A DNA stretch of 64,000 bases, taken from contig CAJTDQ010000008.1 in assembly GCA_910574895.1 (NCBI GenBank), positions 1-64,000 of the forward strand, read 5' to 3'. This document shows positions 1-8,295 of the stretch, piece after piece. A model generated the notes under the pieces. That model had not been told where the DNA came from and ran no database searches. It was given only the letters and a program-made list of their open reading frames with translations. How positions within the stretch are numbered: position 1 is the stretch's first letter; every line of letters starts with the position of its first letter. Position numbers and translations under genes: made by a program. The stretch comes from Eubacteriaceae bacterium (lineage in GTDB: Bacteria > Bacillota > Clostridia > Lachnospirales > Lachnospiraceae).

Positions 1-41
1 GCCACTTCTCTTTTAAAATGTTCATCATAGTATCTGCTCAT
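1..41 (-). CDS. Start of a transposase OrfA-like gene (cut by window edge)
   Basis: On the minus strand an ATG at 41 is preceded by a strong AGGAGG site at 55-50 with good spacing. Thirteen codons are visible, reading MSRYYDEHFKREV, then the window ends. The pattern of basic and aromatic residues followed by FKREV is like the first helix of IS3-family OrfA (helix-turn-helix transposase subunit). Too little is visible for a firm call. The position next to a truncated gene supports an insertion sequence. Confidence 0.4.
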   Translation of the reverse strand, partial: MSRYYDEHFKREV

Positions 42-112
42 CTGCTTTTCCTCCTGTTGGTTAATATTATATATTGCCGTCCCAGGTGTTGCAATTTTAA
101 TATACCACTACA
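1..112 (-). mobile_element. Probable left end of an insertion sequence
   Basis: The transposase-like start at 41 (minus strand) is preceded by about 70 bases without function. The minus-strand text begins TGTAGTGG at 112, and a 5'-TG terminus fits the IS3 family. Immediately to the right, from 112 on, a protein frame runs into the transglutaminase-like gene that lacks its own 5' end. The boundary at 112 is inference: the other end and the target duplication are outside the window. Confidence 0.35.
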
Positions 113-1005
113 AAAAGGGAAAAGTTAAAAAGATTCAATATAAGGTGACTGTAAAAAAGAAGAGCAAAAAGAAAAGCCAAGAGAAAAATAACACGAATAA
201 TAGTGTTGATAAAAAGCCGGCGAACAATCAAATTGAACATCCTATTATAAAACCAAAATATAAATATGAATTACAGGTTATGAACAGTAAAGATAAAAAC
301 TTGTATAATGATTCAGATGTCGTTATTTATATTAAAACAAATAATCCAAACCCAGTAACAATAAAAGCTGATTGTGGAACAGGAAAGTTAGTAAAACGTG
401 AAGATGAAGATGGTGTGTTTTATACAATAGAGGATGAATTTCATAAAATCATATCATCAAATGTTTACAGCGATGTGCGTTATACTGGAAGTAATAATCA
501 AGTTAGCGGAGGATACTTATATACGTATAAATGGGATAATCCCGGAAAGAAAAATTTTACTATAAAAGAAAAAGTAGGAGAGACATGGGTAACAGCTGCC
601 AAGATTGAAATTGAATTAAAGGACAAGAAAAAAGCAGAGGATGAGTGGCTTCAGTCAGTTATAGATGAGGTGACAGACTTAAATATGACCGGTCGGGTGA
701 AAATGCAACGCCTAGAGCAGTACATTCTTGATAATTTTATGTATGACAGAAATAATGAACGCGGAGAAATCTATCTGCTGGCAGATGAAGGAGTATATTG
801 GGAGCGAAAGCACATTGACTGTTGGGATGCAACAAATATTATGTGTCTGTTTGCAGATAAATTGGGATTAGAGAGTAAATGGACTTATGCTGGATATGCA
901 CAGCATTATTATGCAACAGTAATAATAGATGGAAAAGAGTATGGGTATGATGCCTGTCCGATGTCGAAAACAGGATGGACTATTGTATGGGAATACATTT
1001 TATAA
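112..1005 (+). pseudogene. Transglutaminase-like protein, 5' end lost at the insertion junction
   Basis: About 295 codons, 286 of them after a GTG at 145. The frame is already protein-like upstream of that GTG (KGKVKKIQYKVTV, typical of the last strand of an Ig-like domain), so the true start lies beyond the IS junction. The C-terminal 110 residues carry the triad arrangement of transglutaminase-like cysteine proteases: Cys in HIDCWDATN, His in AQHYYATV, Asp in GYDACP. The N-terminal half is Lys-rich linker plus beta-rich sequence. No signal peptide or ribosome site is left, so the gene is probably not expressed as a secreted protein now. An intact distant start cannot be excluded without sequence left of the window. 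Confidence 0.6.
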
Positions 1006-1105
1006 ATATTTTATTGGAAAATATTGTAAATATATATTGTTGATGATACAATCAAAATAAGAAGATATGAACGATTGTATTATGGAAAACATTAATAAAG
1101 AACAT

Positions 1106-1182
1106 AATCCCTGAGCAGAACCAGATTGATGTATCAGATAGAATCTGACATTTCGATATGGTACTGCTTGGGGATTTTTTTA
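1106..1182 (+). terminator. Branched hairpin with U-tract (terminator or small structured RNA)
   Basis: AATCCCTGAGCAG at 1106-1118 pairs with CTGCTTGGGGATT at 1164-1176 (one G-U and one mismatch) and is followed by a run of T. Inside the stem, CAGATT (1122-1127) pairs with AATCTG (1142-1147), so the fold is branched rather than a plain hairpin. It lies between the transglutaminase fragment and the RHS region and could end transcription of either, or be a short structured RNA. Confidence 0.5.
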
Positions 1183-1233
1183 TAAGGAACAGGAGGAGGT
1201 CATAAATTTTTAATGTTTTAGGGAGGAGAAGAG

Positions 1234-2275
1234 ATGAGAAGAAAAATGTTAAAAAGCACATGTGCAGTTGTATTATCCATCGCACAAAGGAAATAAGACG
1301 AGCCAGAATATCATAGGACCTCAGGAGAATGTCATTGCTACAATCCGCTATGAAGATGACGGAGAGCATGCATACTTTTATAATAAGGATATCAGGACGA
1401 GTGTGACGAATGTGGTTGATGAGTCGGGCAATGGTGTTGTAAGTTACCGGTATGATGATTACGGAACAACTACTAGATATGGAAATGAAGATTTTTATAA
1501 TGAGCTGTGTTATACGTCGGGTGTGTATGATGAATTGACGGAACTTTATTATCTGAATGCGAGATATTATAATCCGGAGAGTGCGACGTTTATAACAAGA
1601 GATTCTTATCAAGGAAGAATACAAGAACCTCAAACGCTAAATCGTTATGTTTACTGTTTGAATAATCCCATGAGTAGAGTAGATCCATCTGGTCATGATA
1701 GTTATGTTTTTTCGATTAGTGATTTTAAAATAGAGTCAAGTGGAATTCAAAATATATTAAATAAATATTATAACAAAAAGTCGCATTTAAAAGTTGTAAA
1801 TTCAAAGCAAAGATTTAAAAAAGAATGGAATGCAATGATGGGGAAAAAAATTGAATGTGTAGTTATTAATTCACATGCAGATCCTACAGAATTGGATGAT
1901 ATTGCTACGAAATTTACAGTTAAATCTTTAAAGAAAAAAAATGTAAAAAAATTAATAGTTCTAGGATGTAATGCAGGGCACGATGATTATACATTTTTAA
2001 ATATTTCGTATGCATTTAGAAACAAAGTCAAAGGTCCAGTCATTGCTTCTGACGGAACAGTTACTTCCGCTTTTTCTATACCTGCAACAGAGACATCTAA
2101 ATTTAATTCTATAGTAGATTATGATTGGAGATGGTGGAGAAAAAATAAAAAAAGAAAGAAGAATGCAGGATGGATTATGTATGAGAATCTTTCCCTAATG
2201 AGTTATTCGGGTTTAAAAAGTATGACTATTAAAGAAATGTGTAATTGGAGAGGTGGTTATTTGAGAGAATGTTAG
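1234..2275 (+). pseudogene. RHS/WapA-type toxin remnant: signal peptide start fused to core end plus putative caspase-like tip
   Basis: A strong site (GGGAGGAGAAG) precedes ATG 1234, which begins a secretion signal (MRRKMLKSTCAVVLSIA) and then stops after 20 codons at 1294-1296. In another frame, from about 1288, the RHS core begins abruptly (GNKTSQN, GPQENVIATIRYE) and continues to the end at 2275. I infer that a full-length secreted RHS protein lost its middle by deletion with a frame change. The core ends at RVDPSGH. The tip (about 190 residues) has His in INSHADPTEL and Cys in VLGCNAGH, spaced like the His-Cys dyad of caspase/CHAT or DUF4347-type domains, then a basic Trp-rich stretch. 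The tip assignment is a motif-level guess. Confidence 0.6.
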
Positions 2276-2349
2276 TTGATTTTTGAAAGGTGATTAATAA
2301 AGAAAGGAGAGATAACGAGTTATTATCAAATGCGTTATCAAAATTTTAA

Positions 2350-2769
2350 ATGAAGAAAGTTATAATAACTATATTAATAGTCTGTATTTTTAGCAATGTG
2401 TTATTAACAGATTACAGTGTTCAAAATATTTATGGAAGTACGAAGGAAAAAAAGTTTACAACAGGTAAAAAGAACATAAAGGTCAAGGTAAAATTAGCGA
2501 CAAAAAAGCAACTAAAACTTAAAGTTACAAATATAACAAAAAGAAAATTTTTCTACGGGGGAGCGTTTGTATTAAAAAAACGTGTAAAAAACAAGTGGAA
2601 AAAGGTTAAATTCAAAGGACCTATTATGTTTGTTAAAACAAAAACATTGTGGGGAAAGAGTAGTAGGATAGAAAAACTTAAATGGAAGAAGTTTTTTGGT
2701 AAGAATCTTTCTAAAGGCAGATATAAAATAGATTATGGACTATTTTATAAAACTTTTAGAATAAAGTAG
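2350..2769 (+). CDS. Small secreted Ig-like (Big_14-like) protein, possible immunity protein
   Basis: 139 residues with an N-terminal signal peptide (MKKVIITILIVCIFSNVLL), then a strongly basic beta-rich domain with VLKKRVKNKWKKVKF, a pattern seen in small bacterial Ig-like domains where residues wrap around KW..V. Its N-terminus and domain resemble the protein at 8296-9009, so the two are paralogs. It follows the first RHS tip by 74 bases, the usual place for an immunity gene, but function is inferred from position only. No good ribosome site lies directly before ATG 2350. Instead GATAACG (2311-2317) and CGTTATC (2333-2339) can form a hairpin there. Confidence 0.55.
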   Translation: MKKVIITILIVCIFSNVLLTDYSVQNIYGSTKEKKFTTGKKNIKVKVKLATKKQLKLKVTNITKRKFFYGGAFVLKKRVKNKWKKVKFKGPIMFVKTKTLWGKSSRIEKLKWKKFFGKNLSKGRYKIDYGLFYKTFRIK

Positions 2770-2779
2770 TAATAAAAGC

Positions 2780-2809
2780 GAAGTATTACTTACTTGGTCT
2801 GGCAAATAA
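2780..2809 (+). pseudogene. 3' tail remnant of a lipoprotein immunity gene
   Basis: The ten codons GAA to TAA read EVLLTWSGK-stop and match the last codons of the intact immunity lipoprotein at 4379-4780 (EVLLIWLGE-stop), with nearly the same DNA (gaagtattacttayttgg). The remnant ends exactly where the next RHS fragment begins. It is most simply the scar of a lost toxin-immunity cassette. Confidence 0.6.
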
Positions 2810-2810
2810 G

Positions 2811-4385
2811 CCCATACTGTATGATGTATTTGACCGTGTAACGAAAATGTCATATGCTGACAGTAGTAGTTTGAGTACAATTCTAGAACAGTACACTTAT
2901 GGCTATGATAAAAACAGTAATATTATAAGCGAAACGATTATTAATAATTATCCAGCAAAGCAGGAAGAAAGGGTAAACGAGACAAGAACATATGCCTATG
3001 ACAGCCTGAACCGTATGATTATTTCGAAAAGAACGGATAACATCAGTCAGACAGTAAGTAATGCTTCGTACACATATGATAAGGTGGGCAATTGCACTAA
3101 GAGTGTAGAAGATGGAGTTACAACATATAGCACGTATAATAGTTTGAATCAGTTAGTGTATAGGGATGTTTCAAAGAATGGAGCCCGTGTTGGTCTTACA
3201 TTCTATTCATACGATGCAAACGGAAATCAGATATTAGAACAGACAATGGTATCTCCGCCGACAATAACTGAGACAATAGAAAAAGAGTATGATACTAATA
3301 ATCAGCTGACAAAGGTTACATGCAGAGAGGGTAATGCCAATGGACCGATAAAATATGCGCAGGAGAATACATACAATTATGACGGTCAGAGAATTTCGAA
3401 GACGGATAATGGTGTAACAACGAATTACTATTATCAGGGAGGAGTGCTGTTATATACAACTGACAATAGTGGTAATAAGACAAGTCAGAATGTTGTAGGA
3501 CCCCAGGAGAATGTCATTGCGACAATCCGTTATGAGGATAATGGACAGCATACATACTTCTATAATAAGGATATCAGGACAAGTGTAACCAATGTGGTTG
3601 ATGAGTCTGGTAGTAGTGTTGTAAGTTACAGGTATGATGATTATGGAAGTACTACGAGGTATGGTGATAAGGATTTTTATAATGAAATCTGTTATACGTC
3701 GGGAGTGTATGATGAACTGACGAGACTTTATTATCTGAATGCGAGGTATTATAATCCAGAGAGTGCAATGTTTATAACGCAGGATAGTTATAGAGGTGAA
3801 CAGGATGATTATGGTACATGGAATCTGTATGCGTATTGTGGCGGGAATCCGATTAATTATGTGGATCCGAGTGGGCATAAATATAAAGAACAGTTTAAAA
3901 CTAAAGATTTAGCGGCGAAAGATTTTGCGGAGTGTTATTATAATAGAAGTTTATATATAAGATTGGAGTTTTCAGCTATAATATATCAGAAGAAAAATAA
4001 AAAGTTTTCTTATACAAAATACTCTGTAGGAGATGCTCATAGTTGTAATCCGATGGCAAGTGAGAAAAGAGTACCAGCAGGAGCCTCTATTCGCGCAATT
4101 ATACATACGCATCCAAATAGTAATGAATTTTCAAGTGCTGATAAAAGGTATTCGGAAGGGTGTTTTCTTCCACTATATGTAGTTACACCTAATAAAAAAT
4201 TAAGGATTTATCACGATACGAGAAGAGGATATAAAGATGAGGTTGTATATAAAAATTTAAAATTTTCTAAATTATCAAATAAAGTGAAAACAAAATTAGC
4301 AAATAAATATGCAATTAGATGGAACAGTCATTTATTGAAAGATTGTGGTTTTGAATGTCAAAATAGGAGGTGGCCATCATGGTAA
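2811..4385 (+). CDS. Orphan RHS fragment with DUF4329 (JAB-like) C-terminal toxin domain
   Basis: The RHS frame is open from about 2811 (KPILYDVFDRVTKM), with the first ATG at 2847 and no ribosome site, so this is a 5'-truncated cassette rather than a normal gene. Tyr-rich YD repeats run through the first 330 residues and the core ends at NYVDPSGH. The tip of about 170 residues has HTHPNS followed by SSAD, the His-x-His...Asp arrangement of JAB/MPN-like metal-binding domains known as DUF4329 in RHS tips; such domains are thought to be peptidase or isopeptidase-like. The core is almost identical in plan to the fragments at 1288 and 5084, which would allow tip exchange by recombination. The stop overlaps the next gene by seven bases, coupling tip and immunity translation. 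Confidence 0.65.
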   Translation, partial: PILYDVFDRVTKMSYADSSSLSTILEQYTYGYDKNSNIISETIINNYPAKQEERVNETRTYAYDSLNRMIISKRTDNISQTVSNASYTYDKVGNCTKSVEDGVTTYSTYNSLNQLVYRDVSKNGARVGLTFYSYDANGNQILEQTMVSPPTITETIEKEYDTNNQLTKVTCREGNANGPIKYAQENTYNYDGQRISKTDNGVTTNYYYQGGVLLYTTDNSGNKTSQNVVGPQENVIATIRYEDNGQHTYFYNKDIRTSVTNVVDESGSSVVSYRYDDYGSTTRYGDKDFYNEICYTSGVYDELTRLYYLNARYYNPESAMFITQDSYRGEQDDYGTWNLYAYCGGNPINYVDPSGHKYKEQFKTKDLAAKDFAECYYNRSLYIRLEFSAIIYQKKNKKFSYTKYSVGDAHSCNPMASEKRVPAGASIRAIIHTHPNSNEFSSADKRYSEGCFLPLYVVTPNKKLRIYHDTRRGYKDEVVYKNLKFSKLSNKVKTKLANKYAIRWNSHLLKDCGFECQNRRWPSW

Positions 4386-4780
4386 AAAAAATGTTATTAA
4401 TGATAGTGTTGCTATTAGCAACTATAATTTGTGTTGCATGTTCGACGGCGGTTAAGGAGAAAGAGACGATGAAACAAGAGTTAAAAGTAGATAAGAGTTA
4501 TATTTTTGATGCTCAAAAGATAAAAAAAACAGAAGATGGAATAAGGGAAGAAATAATAATTCCTGACAAAACTATTGCTTTAGAATATTCAAATATGATA
4601 TTAGAAAAAGTTTTGAAAAAAGATATCAATGAGTATAAAGAAGTGTATATCAATTATGATTCAAAAAAAGAAGTATGGATATTAACATACAGTTTGGGAA
4701 AAGAAACTCTTGGGGGAGATATTAATATTGCCATAGATAAGAAGACGGGGGAAGTATTACTTATTTGGTTAGGCGAATAA
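4379..4780 (+). CDS. Lipoprotein, NTF2-fold-like immunity protein
   Basis: 133 residues from ATG 4379, with AGGAGG at 4365-4370. An in-frame GTG at 4370 lies on that site and is less likely. The hydrophobic signal ends IICVAC, a slightly unusual lipobox (Cys at -3). The mature part ends VWILTYSLG...GGDINIAIDKKTGEVL, the pattern (W..TY, GG, I.ID..TG.VL) of NTF2-fold immunity proteins of polymorphic toxin systems. It overlaps the DUF4329 RHS gene, so it most likely protects against that tip. The family call is from motif memory. Confidence 0.65.
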   Translation: MVKKMLLMIVLLLATIICVACSTAVKEKETMKQELKVDKSYIFDAQKIKKTEDGIREEIIIPDKTIALEYSNMILEKVLKKDINEYKEVYINYDSKKEVWILTYSLGKETLGGDINIAIDKKTGEVLLIWLGE

Positions 4781-4855
4781 ATACAGATTCGTAATTCAAA
4801 AGTATGAAAATAATAGGTTGTCTATAAACTAATGGATAAGTTTAAGGATTAAAGG

Positions 4856-4894
4856 GAGGATTGAACCCTACCAATTTGATAGGATTCAATCCTC
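4856..4894. repeat. Near-perfect 15-bp inverted repeat
   Basis: GAGGATTGAACCCTA (4856-4870) and TAGGATTCAATCCTC (4880-4894) pair at 14 of 15 positions around a 9-base loop. There is no T-run after it, so it is not a standard terminator. It could be a terminator remnant or part of a small non-autonomous element. Confidence 0.6.
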
Positions 4895-4906
4895 ATACTT
4901 ATTATG

Positions 4907-4960
4907 GGTCGTGACCCTGTTGAGCTCGCGAAGCGTGCGAAATATCAACCACCCGTTTGT
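4907..4960. repeat. GC-rich palindromic block, REP-like candidate
   Basis: GGGTCGTGACCC (4907-4918) is a self-complementary 12-mer with a two-base offset centre. It is followed by GTTGA...TCAAC enclosing CGCGAAGCG, and by CACCCG. The GC content stands out against the AT-rich surroundings. Copy number elsewhere is unknown. Confidence 0.4.
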
Positions 4961-5083
4961 GCTCATGATTCTATTATTGGATAAGATAACCATGAATAAC
5001 ATTAAAAAGTTGTGAAAATGAGTCAAAACAAAGGTTTGATTTTAGGTCGTTAATATTTCTAAGAAATAGATAGGGAAGAATTT

Positions 5084-5428
5084 GGTGATGGTGTCGTAAG
5101 TTACTAGTATGATGATGGTACATAGAATTTGTATGCGTATTGTGGAGGAAATCCGATTAATTATGTGAATCCGAGTGGGCATGATGCAATTGAAGAGCCT
5201 GATATGTGGTTATGTAAACATATAATTAATTCTCCTTCTTATATTGGTGCGGAATTATATTTAAGAAAGAGAAAAGGATGGAAATACTCGGCAGATTTTT
5301 TAGAGCATTCATTACAAAAGAACCCGAGTGATTTGGTATATGGTTATGATTCTGAATTATCAATTAAATTGAGTAGGCATAAGAAAATAAAAAAGAGTAT
5401 AAGATTATTTTTAAAAAGGAAGAAAAAA
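5084..5428 (+). pseudogene. Third RHS core-tip remnant with two stops and an internal deletion
   Basis: The frame reads GDGVVSY-stop-YDDGT-stop-NLYAYCGGNPINY and then VNPSGH. Compared with the copy at 2811-4385, the core between YDDYG and the second DYGT has been removed, both ends being copies of GATGATTATGG. The DPSGH junction has become NPSGH. The remaining tip (about 80 residues, EPDMWLCKHIIN, DFLEHSLQKNPSDL) is a toxin domain I do not recognise. Its frame runs without a stop straight into the downstream lipoprotein gene. Confidence 0.65.
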
Positions 5429-5925
5429 ATGATAAAAAAAATAGTAGTATTAATAGTTACTATATCAATCGTATTAGCAGGATGTAACAAAAATGATATA
5501 TTAACATCAATAGGTAAAGAAATAGGAGTTGATATATCTTCAGAGAAAATTTTAGAAGAAAAAGATGATCATGGTGTTTTTTTGGTGATGGAATAAAAAT
5601 AGTCAAGATTCAAATTAAGAACAAGCAGTTTATTAGAGAATTAGATGATTCAAGTGAATGGAAACCTCAAATATCTAAAGCAATACAAGGGTTTTTGTAT
5701 GGATTGGAAGAGGGTGATTGCGGGTATGCACCATTTATTTCTGATGAGGATGATACTCCGTTGATACCTACTTTTTCTCATGCTTATTATTTTATTAAAA
5801 ATAGAAATAGTGATAGCTGTGACTTAGAAGGAACGGAAATGTTAGAATTACCTTCACAAAATGTAACAATAGCAGTTTATGATATTGAAACATCCGTGCT
5901 ATATTATTGTGAATATGATTCTTGA
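5429..5925 (+). pseudogene. Lipoprotein (probable immunity), frameshifted
   Basis: ATG 5429 has AAGGA seven bases upstream. The product starts with a lipoprotein signal ending VLAGC. After DDHGVF the frame is lost at a run of seven T (about 5579-5585) and ends at 5596. Adding one base restores a product continuing GDGIKIVKIQIKN and ending YDIETSVLYYCEYDS at 5925. The restored protein is collinear with the next copy at 6120-6605, so one base was probably lost from the T-run. The family (HG.F.GDG ... GYYF ... LYYYE.DT) is an uncharacterised Firmicute lipoprotein family as far as I can tell. Its position behind an RHS tip suggests immunity. Confidence 0.65.
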
Positions 5926-5941
5926 AATTATAAAAAAGATT

Positions 5942-6058
5942 AAAAAGAAATATCACTTGTTTAAAAAGAGTGGAAAAAGTAAAGATAAGTATGGGATTAC
6001 TTTAAAAAAAGGAGATATGTTTCTCAACAAATTGGAACACTCTGTAAATATAAAATAA
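5942..6058 (+). pseudogene. Possible tip end of a lost RHS cassette
   Basis: About 38 open codons (YHLFKKSGKSKDKYGITL to LEHSVNIK-stop) sit between two lipoprotein immunity remnants, where the arrangement tip-immunity predicts a toxin tail. LEHSVNIK recalls LEHSLQKN in the previous tip. Weakly supported. Confidence 0.3.
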
Positions 6059-6119
6059 CGGTGAAAATGTGGATGCAAAAATTAAGCTTATCATTTACCA
6101 GCAGATTAGGGAGAGCAAA

Positions 6120-6605
6120 ATGGAGAAAAAAATAATATATTTAGCACTTATAATTATTACAATATTATCGGGGGGTGCTGACACTACCGTGGATGATGTT
6201 ACTTGTATAAGCGAACAGATAGGCATAGATATTTCAGGAAGTAAAATTATAGAAAAAACGGATACTCATGGAAGTTTTCATGGAGACGGCATGATGTTTG
6301 TTTAAATAGAAATTAAAAATAAAAATTTTGAACAAGAATTAAAAAAAATTGGGAAATGGTCGCAAGAACCCTCTGAATTGACTGAAATACTTTTATATGG
6401 AAATGAAGAATGGAGTTCATATATCGCGGACGATAATGGTAAACCTTTGATGAAAAAAATAGAGAATGGATATTATTTTATAATAAATGATACAGATTCT
6501 AACGAGGAAGATATTGAATGGTCAGAAATGTACTCTGTAAATGCAATAGTAGCAGTATATGATGTGGACAATAATATACTATATTATTACGAAATAGATA
6601 CTTGA
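6120..6605 (+). pseudogene. Second copy of the lipoprotein immunity-like gene, nonsense mutation
   Basis: ATG 6120 follows AGGGAG. Codons run collinear with the copy at 5429: THGSFHGDG, then TAA at 6303-6305, then the same frame continues IEIKNKNFEQEL to NILYYYEIDT at 6605. A single nonsense change splits it. The lipobox Cys is also gone (LSGG instead of LSGC). Both defects point to decay. Confidence 0.65.
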
Positions 6606-6608
6606 TTA

Positions 6609-6923
6609 ATGTGTTTTTGTTATCAGAAAAAGTATTACAAATATCTAAAAAAGGTGACAGGTCCAAGAAAAGATAAAAGACATGGAGCAGATAAAAGGAA
6701 ACCTAGTGGATCAAGGGAACGGAATGTCGGTCATGTAAACGGAGAAGAACATTCAAGAGTTCCTAAAGGTAGCAATGGAAGAGCAAAAAGAACTGTTAAA
6801 AATGTTGCTAAAGCGGGGGTAGTCATTGGAGCAGGTTATGTGATTTATAGAGGAGTAAGGTTGCTACCTTCACTACTACCGCCATTTTGGTGGACTATTC
6901 CTGGAAATGTTATAATTCCATAG
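6609..6923 (+). pseudogene. Orphan RHS C-terminal tail
   Basis: 104 codons without a ribosome site. From about residue 40 the sequence RNVGHVNGEEHSRVPKG resembles the tail of many RHS-type proteins (RNVG...EEHSR.PKG). After a Gly/Ala-rich hydrophobic stretch it ends RLLPSLLPPFWWTIPGN, a motif I also associate with RHS protein C-termini. No RHS core precedes it, so it is a displaced tip fragment. The hydrophobic end could insert in membranes, but that is speculation. Confidence 0.5.
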
Positions 6924-6955
6924 CATAAATAAGTTTAATAAGGGAGAAAAGATAT

Positions 6956-8224
6956 ATGCGAGTAACTAAATTATCAAATGGATTAACATTTATATCTTAT
7001 CCAATACAACATGCAAAATCTGTTGAAATGGGATTATATATAAAAGCAGGTTCGAGATATGAGACCAAAAGTAATAATGGAATCACGCATTTACTTGAAC
7101 ATATACATTTTAGACAACTTGGTGATATGTCTCAGGAAGTGATATATCAAGAGGCAGAATGTATGGGAAGTTCTTTGCGTGGTACTACATATAAAGAGAT
7201 GATGAATTTTCACATGAAAGTCAGACCGAAATATTTAGAAAAGAGTTTATTGTTTTTCGAGAAAATTTTAACTACATTTAATTGGACAGATGAGCAATTG
7301 GAAAGTGAAAAAAGGATTGTTTCTAATGAAATATATGAAAAAGAGGATGAGCAGGAGTTACAACTGATTTCGGACGAAACAATTTGGCAGGGGCATTCAC
7401 TATCACAACCAATATTAGGAGATGAACAGACTATAAAAAGAATCAGTCTAGAGGAATTAGTAAATTACAAGAAAGAGATATTTTGCAAGGGGAATATGGT
7501 TTTCGTTATCACTGGAGCCATTGAAGACAATAATATTAAATCAATTACTAAGCAGTTTGAAAGGATTCCGATTGCTGATAATAAAACAACGTTTATAGAT
7601 AAAAGTGTTGTAGAGACACAATTTCAAAGAACACCTAATATAGTTATGAAAAAGTATTCTTCTTGGAGTCTTTTAGATGTTCAGTTATCTTTTGATGTGA
7701 ATTTGAAATTAGTTAAAGAAAATGAACTTTTGTTTTTAAATAGTATTATCGGTGGCGGAGATGGTTCTCGGTTGCAAAAAGAGATACGCGAGAAGATGGG
7801 ACTTGTATACGAAATACATTCTTATGTTGAAACTTATAATGATGCAGCAGTTTTATCAATATTTTTTTCTATTGAAAAGAAGAACTTACAATTAGGTTTG
7901 AAAAAAATTATGGACATTCTTAATAATCTAAGAGTAAATATTTCTCAAAGGGATATGGATATGAATAAAACTTTTTTTACAGACAACCTATGGTTTTGGC
8001 TCGAAGATTCTCGTGAATTAAATTTTCAGTTGGGATGTGATTTTATAGAGGGGAAAGAATTACTGACGATTGAAGAAAGAATTAAGGAAAATGAAAAAAT
8101 AGACAATTATCGTTTGAGAGAAGTGTCAAACATTATATTCAAAAGGGAAAATATTTCTTTAATTGTAATGGGAACAACAAAAGGATTGACAAAGAAATTG
8201 TTAAAAGACTGGTTAGAAGTGTAA
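6956..8224 (+). CDS. M16 family zinc metallopeptidase (insulinase-like)
   Basis: 422 residues, ATG with AAGGGAG upstream. The inverted zinc motif HLLEH is at residues 45-49, with the third ligand Glu125 in SNEIYEKE, matching HxxEH-x(74-76)-E of family M16. The second half keeps the non-catalytic signature GGGDGSRLQKEIREKMGLVY. No signal peptide, so it is probably cytoplasmic. It directly follows the orphan RHS tail with 32 bases between. M16 enzymes of this size in Firmicutes often act on small peptides, including RiPP precursors. A role as immunity or processing factor for the tail is only a positional idea. Confidence 0.8.
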   Translation: MRVTKLSNGLTFISYPIQHAKSVEMGLYIKAGSRYETKSNNGITHLLEHIHFRQLGDMSQEVIYQEAECMGSSLRGTTYKEMMNFHMKVRPKYLEKSLLFFEKILTTFNWTDEQLESEKRIVSNEIYEKEDEQELQLISDETIWQGHSLSQPILGDEQTIKRISLEELVNYKKEIFCKGNMVFVITGAIEDNNIKSITKQFERIPIADNKTTFIDKSVVETQFQRTPNIVMKKYSSWSLLDVQLSFDVNLKLVKENELLFLNSIIGGGDGSRLQKEIREKMGLVYEIHSYVETYNDAAVLSIFFSIEKKNLQLGLKKIMDILNNLRVNISQRDMDMNKTFFTDNLWFWLEDSRELNFQLGCDFIEGKELLTIEERIKENEKIDNYRLREVSNIIFKRENISLIVMGTTKGLTKKLLKDWLEV

Positions 8225-8295
8225 GATAGATATTCGAAAATGTTATATCAAAGGTTTGATGTATTAAGTAAAGTATAGTATTTTGGAGATTTAAA

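Larger units (their letters stand above)
4781..5083. other. Intergenic stretch with palindromes, no gene seen
   Basis: About 300 bases without a convincing reading frame on either strand, between the NTF2-like immunity gene and the third RHS remnant. It holds a 15-bp hairpin (4856-4894) and a GC-rich palindromic block (4907-4960), described separately. The rest is AT-rich. Confidence 0.5.

Noticed and set aside
1052-1633. Minus-strand frame of 193 codons opposite the first RHS fragment
   Set aside because: It is rich in Ile/Arg/Ser in a pattern produced by reading RHS codons backwards; the same frame appears opposite the RHS copy at 3450-3878. No ribosome site.
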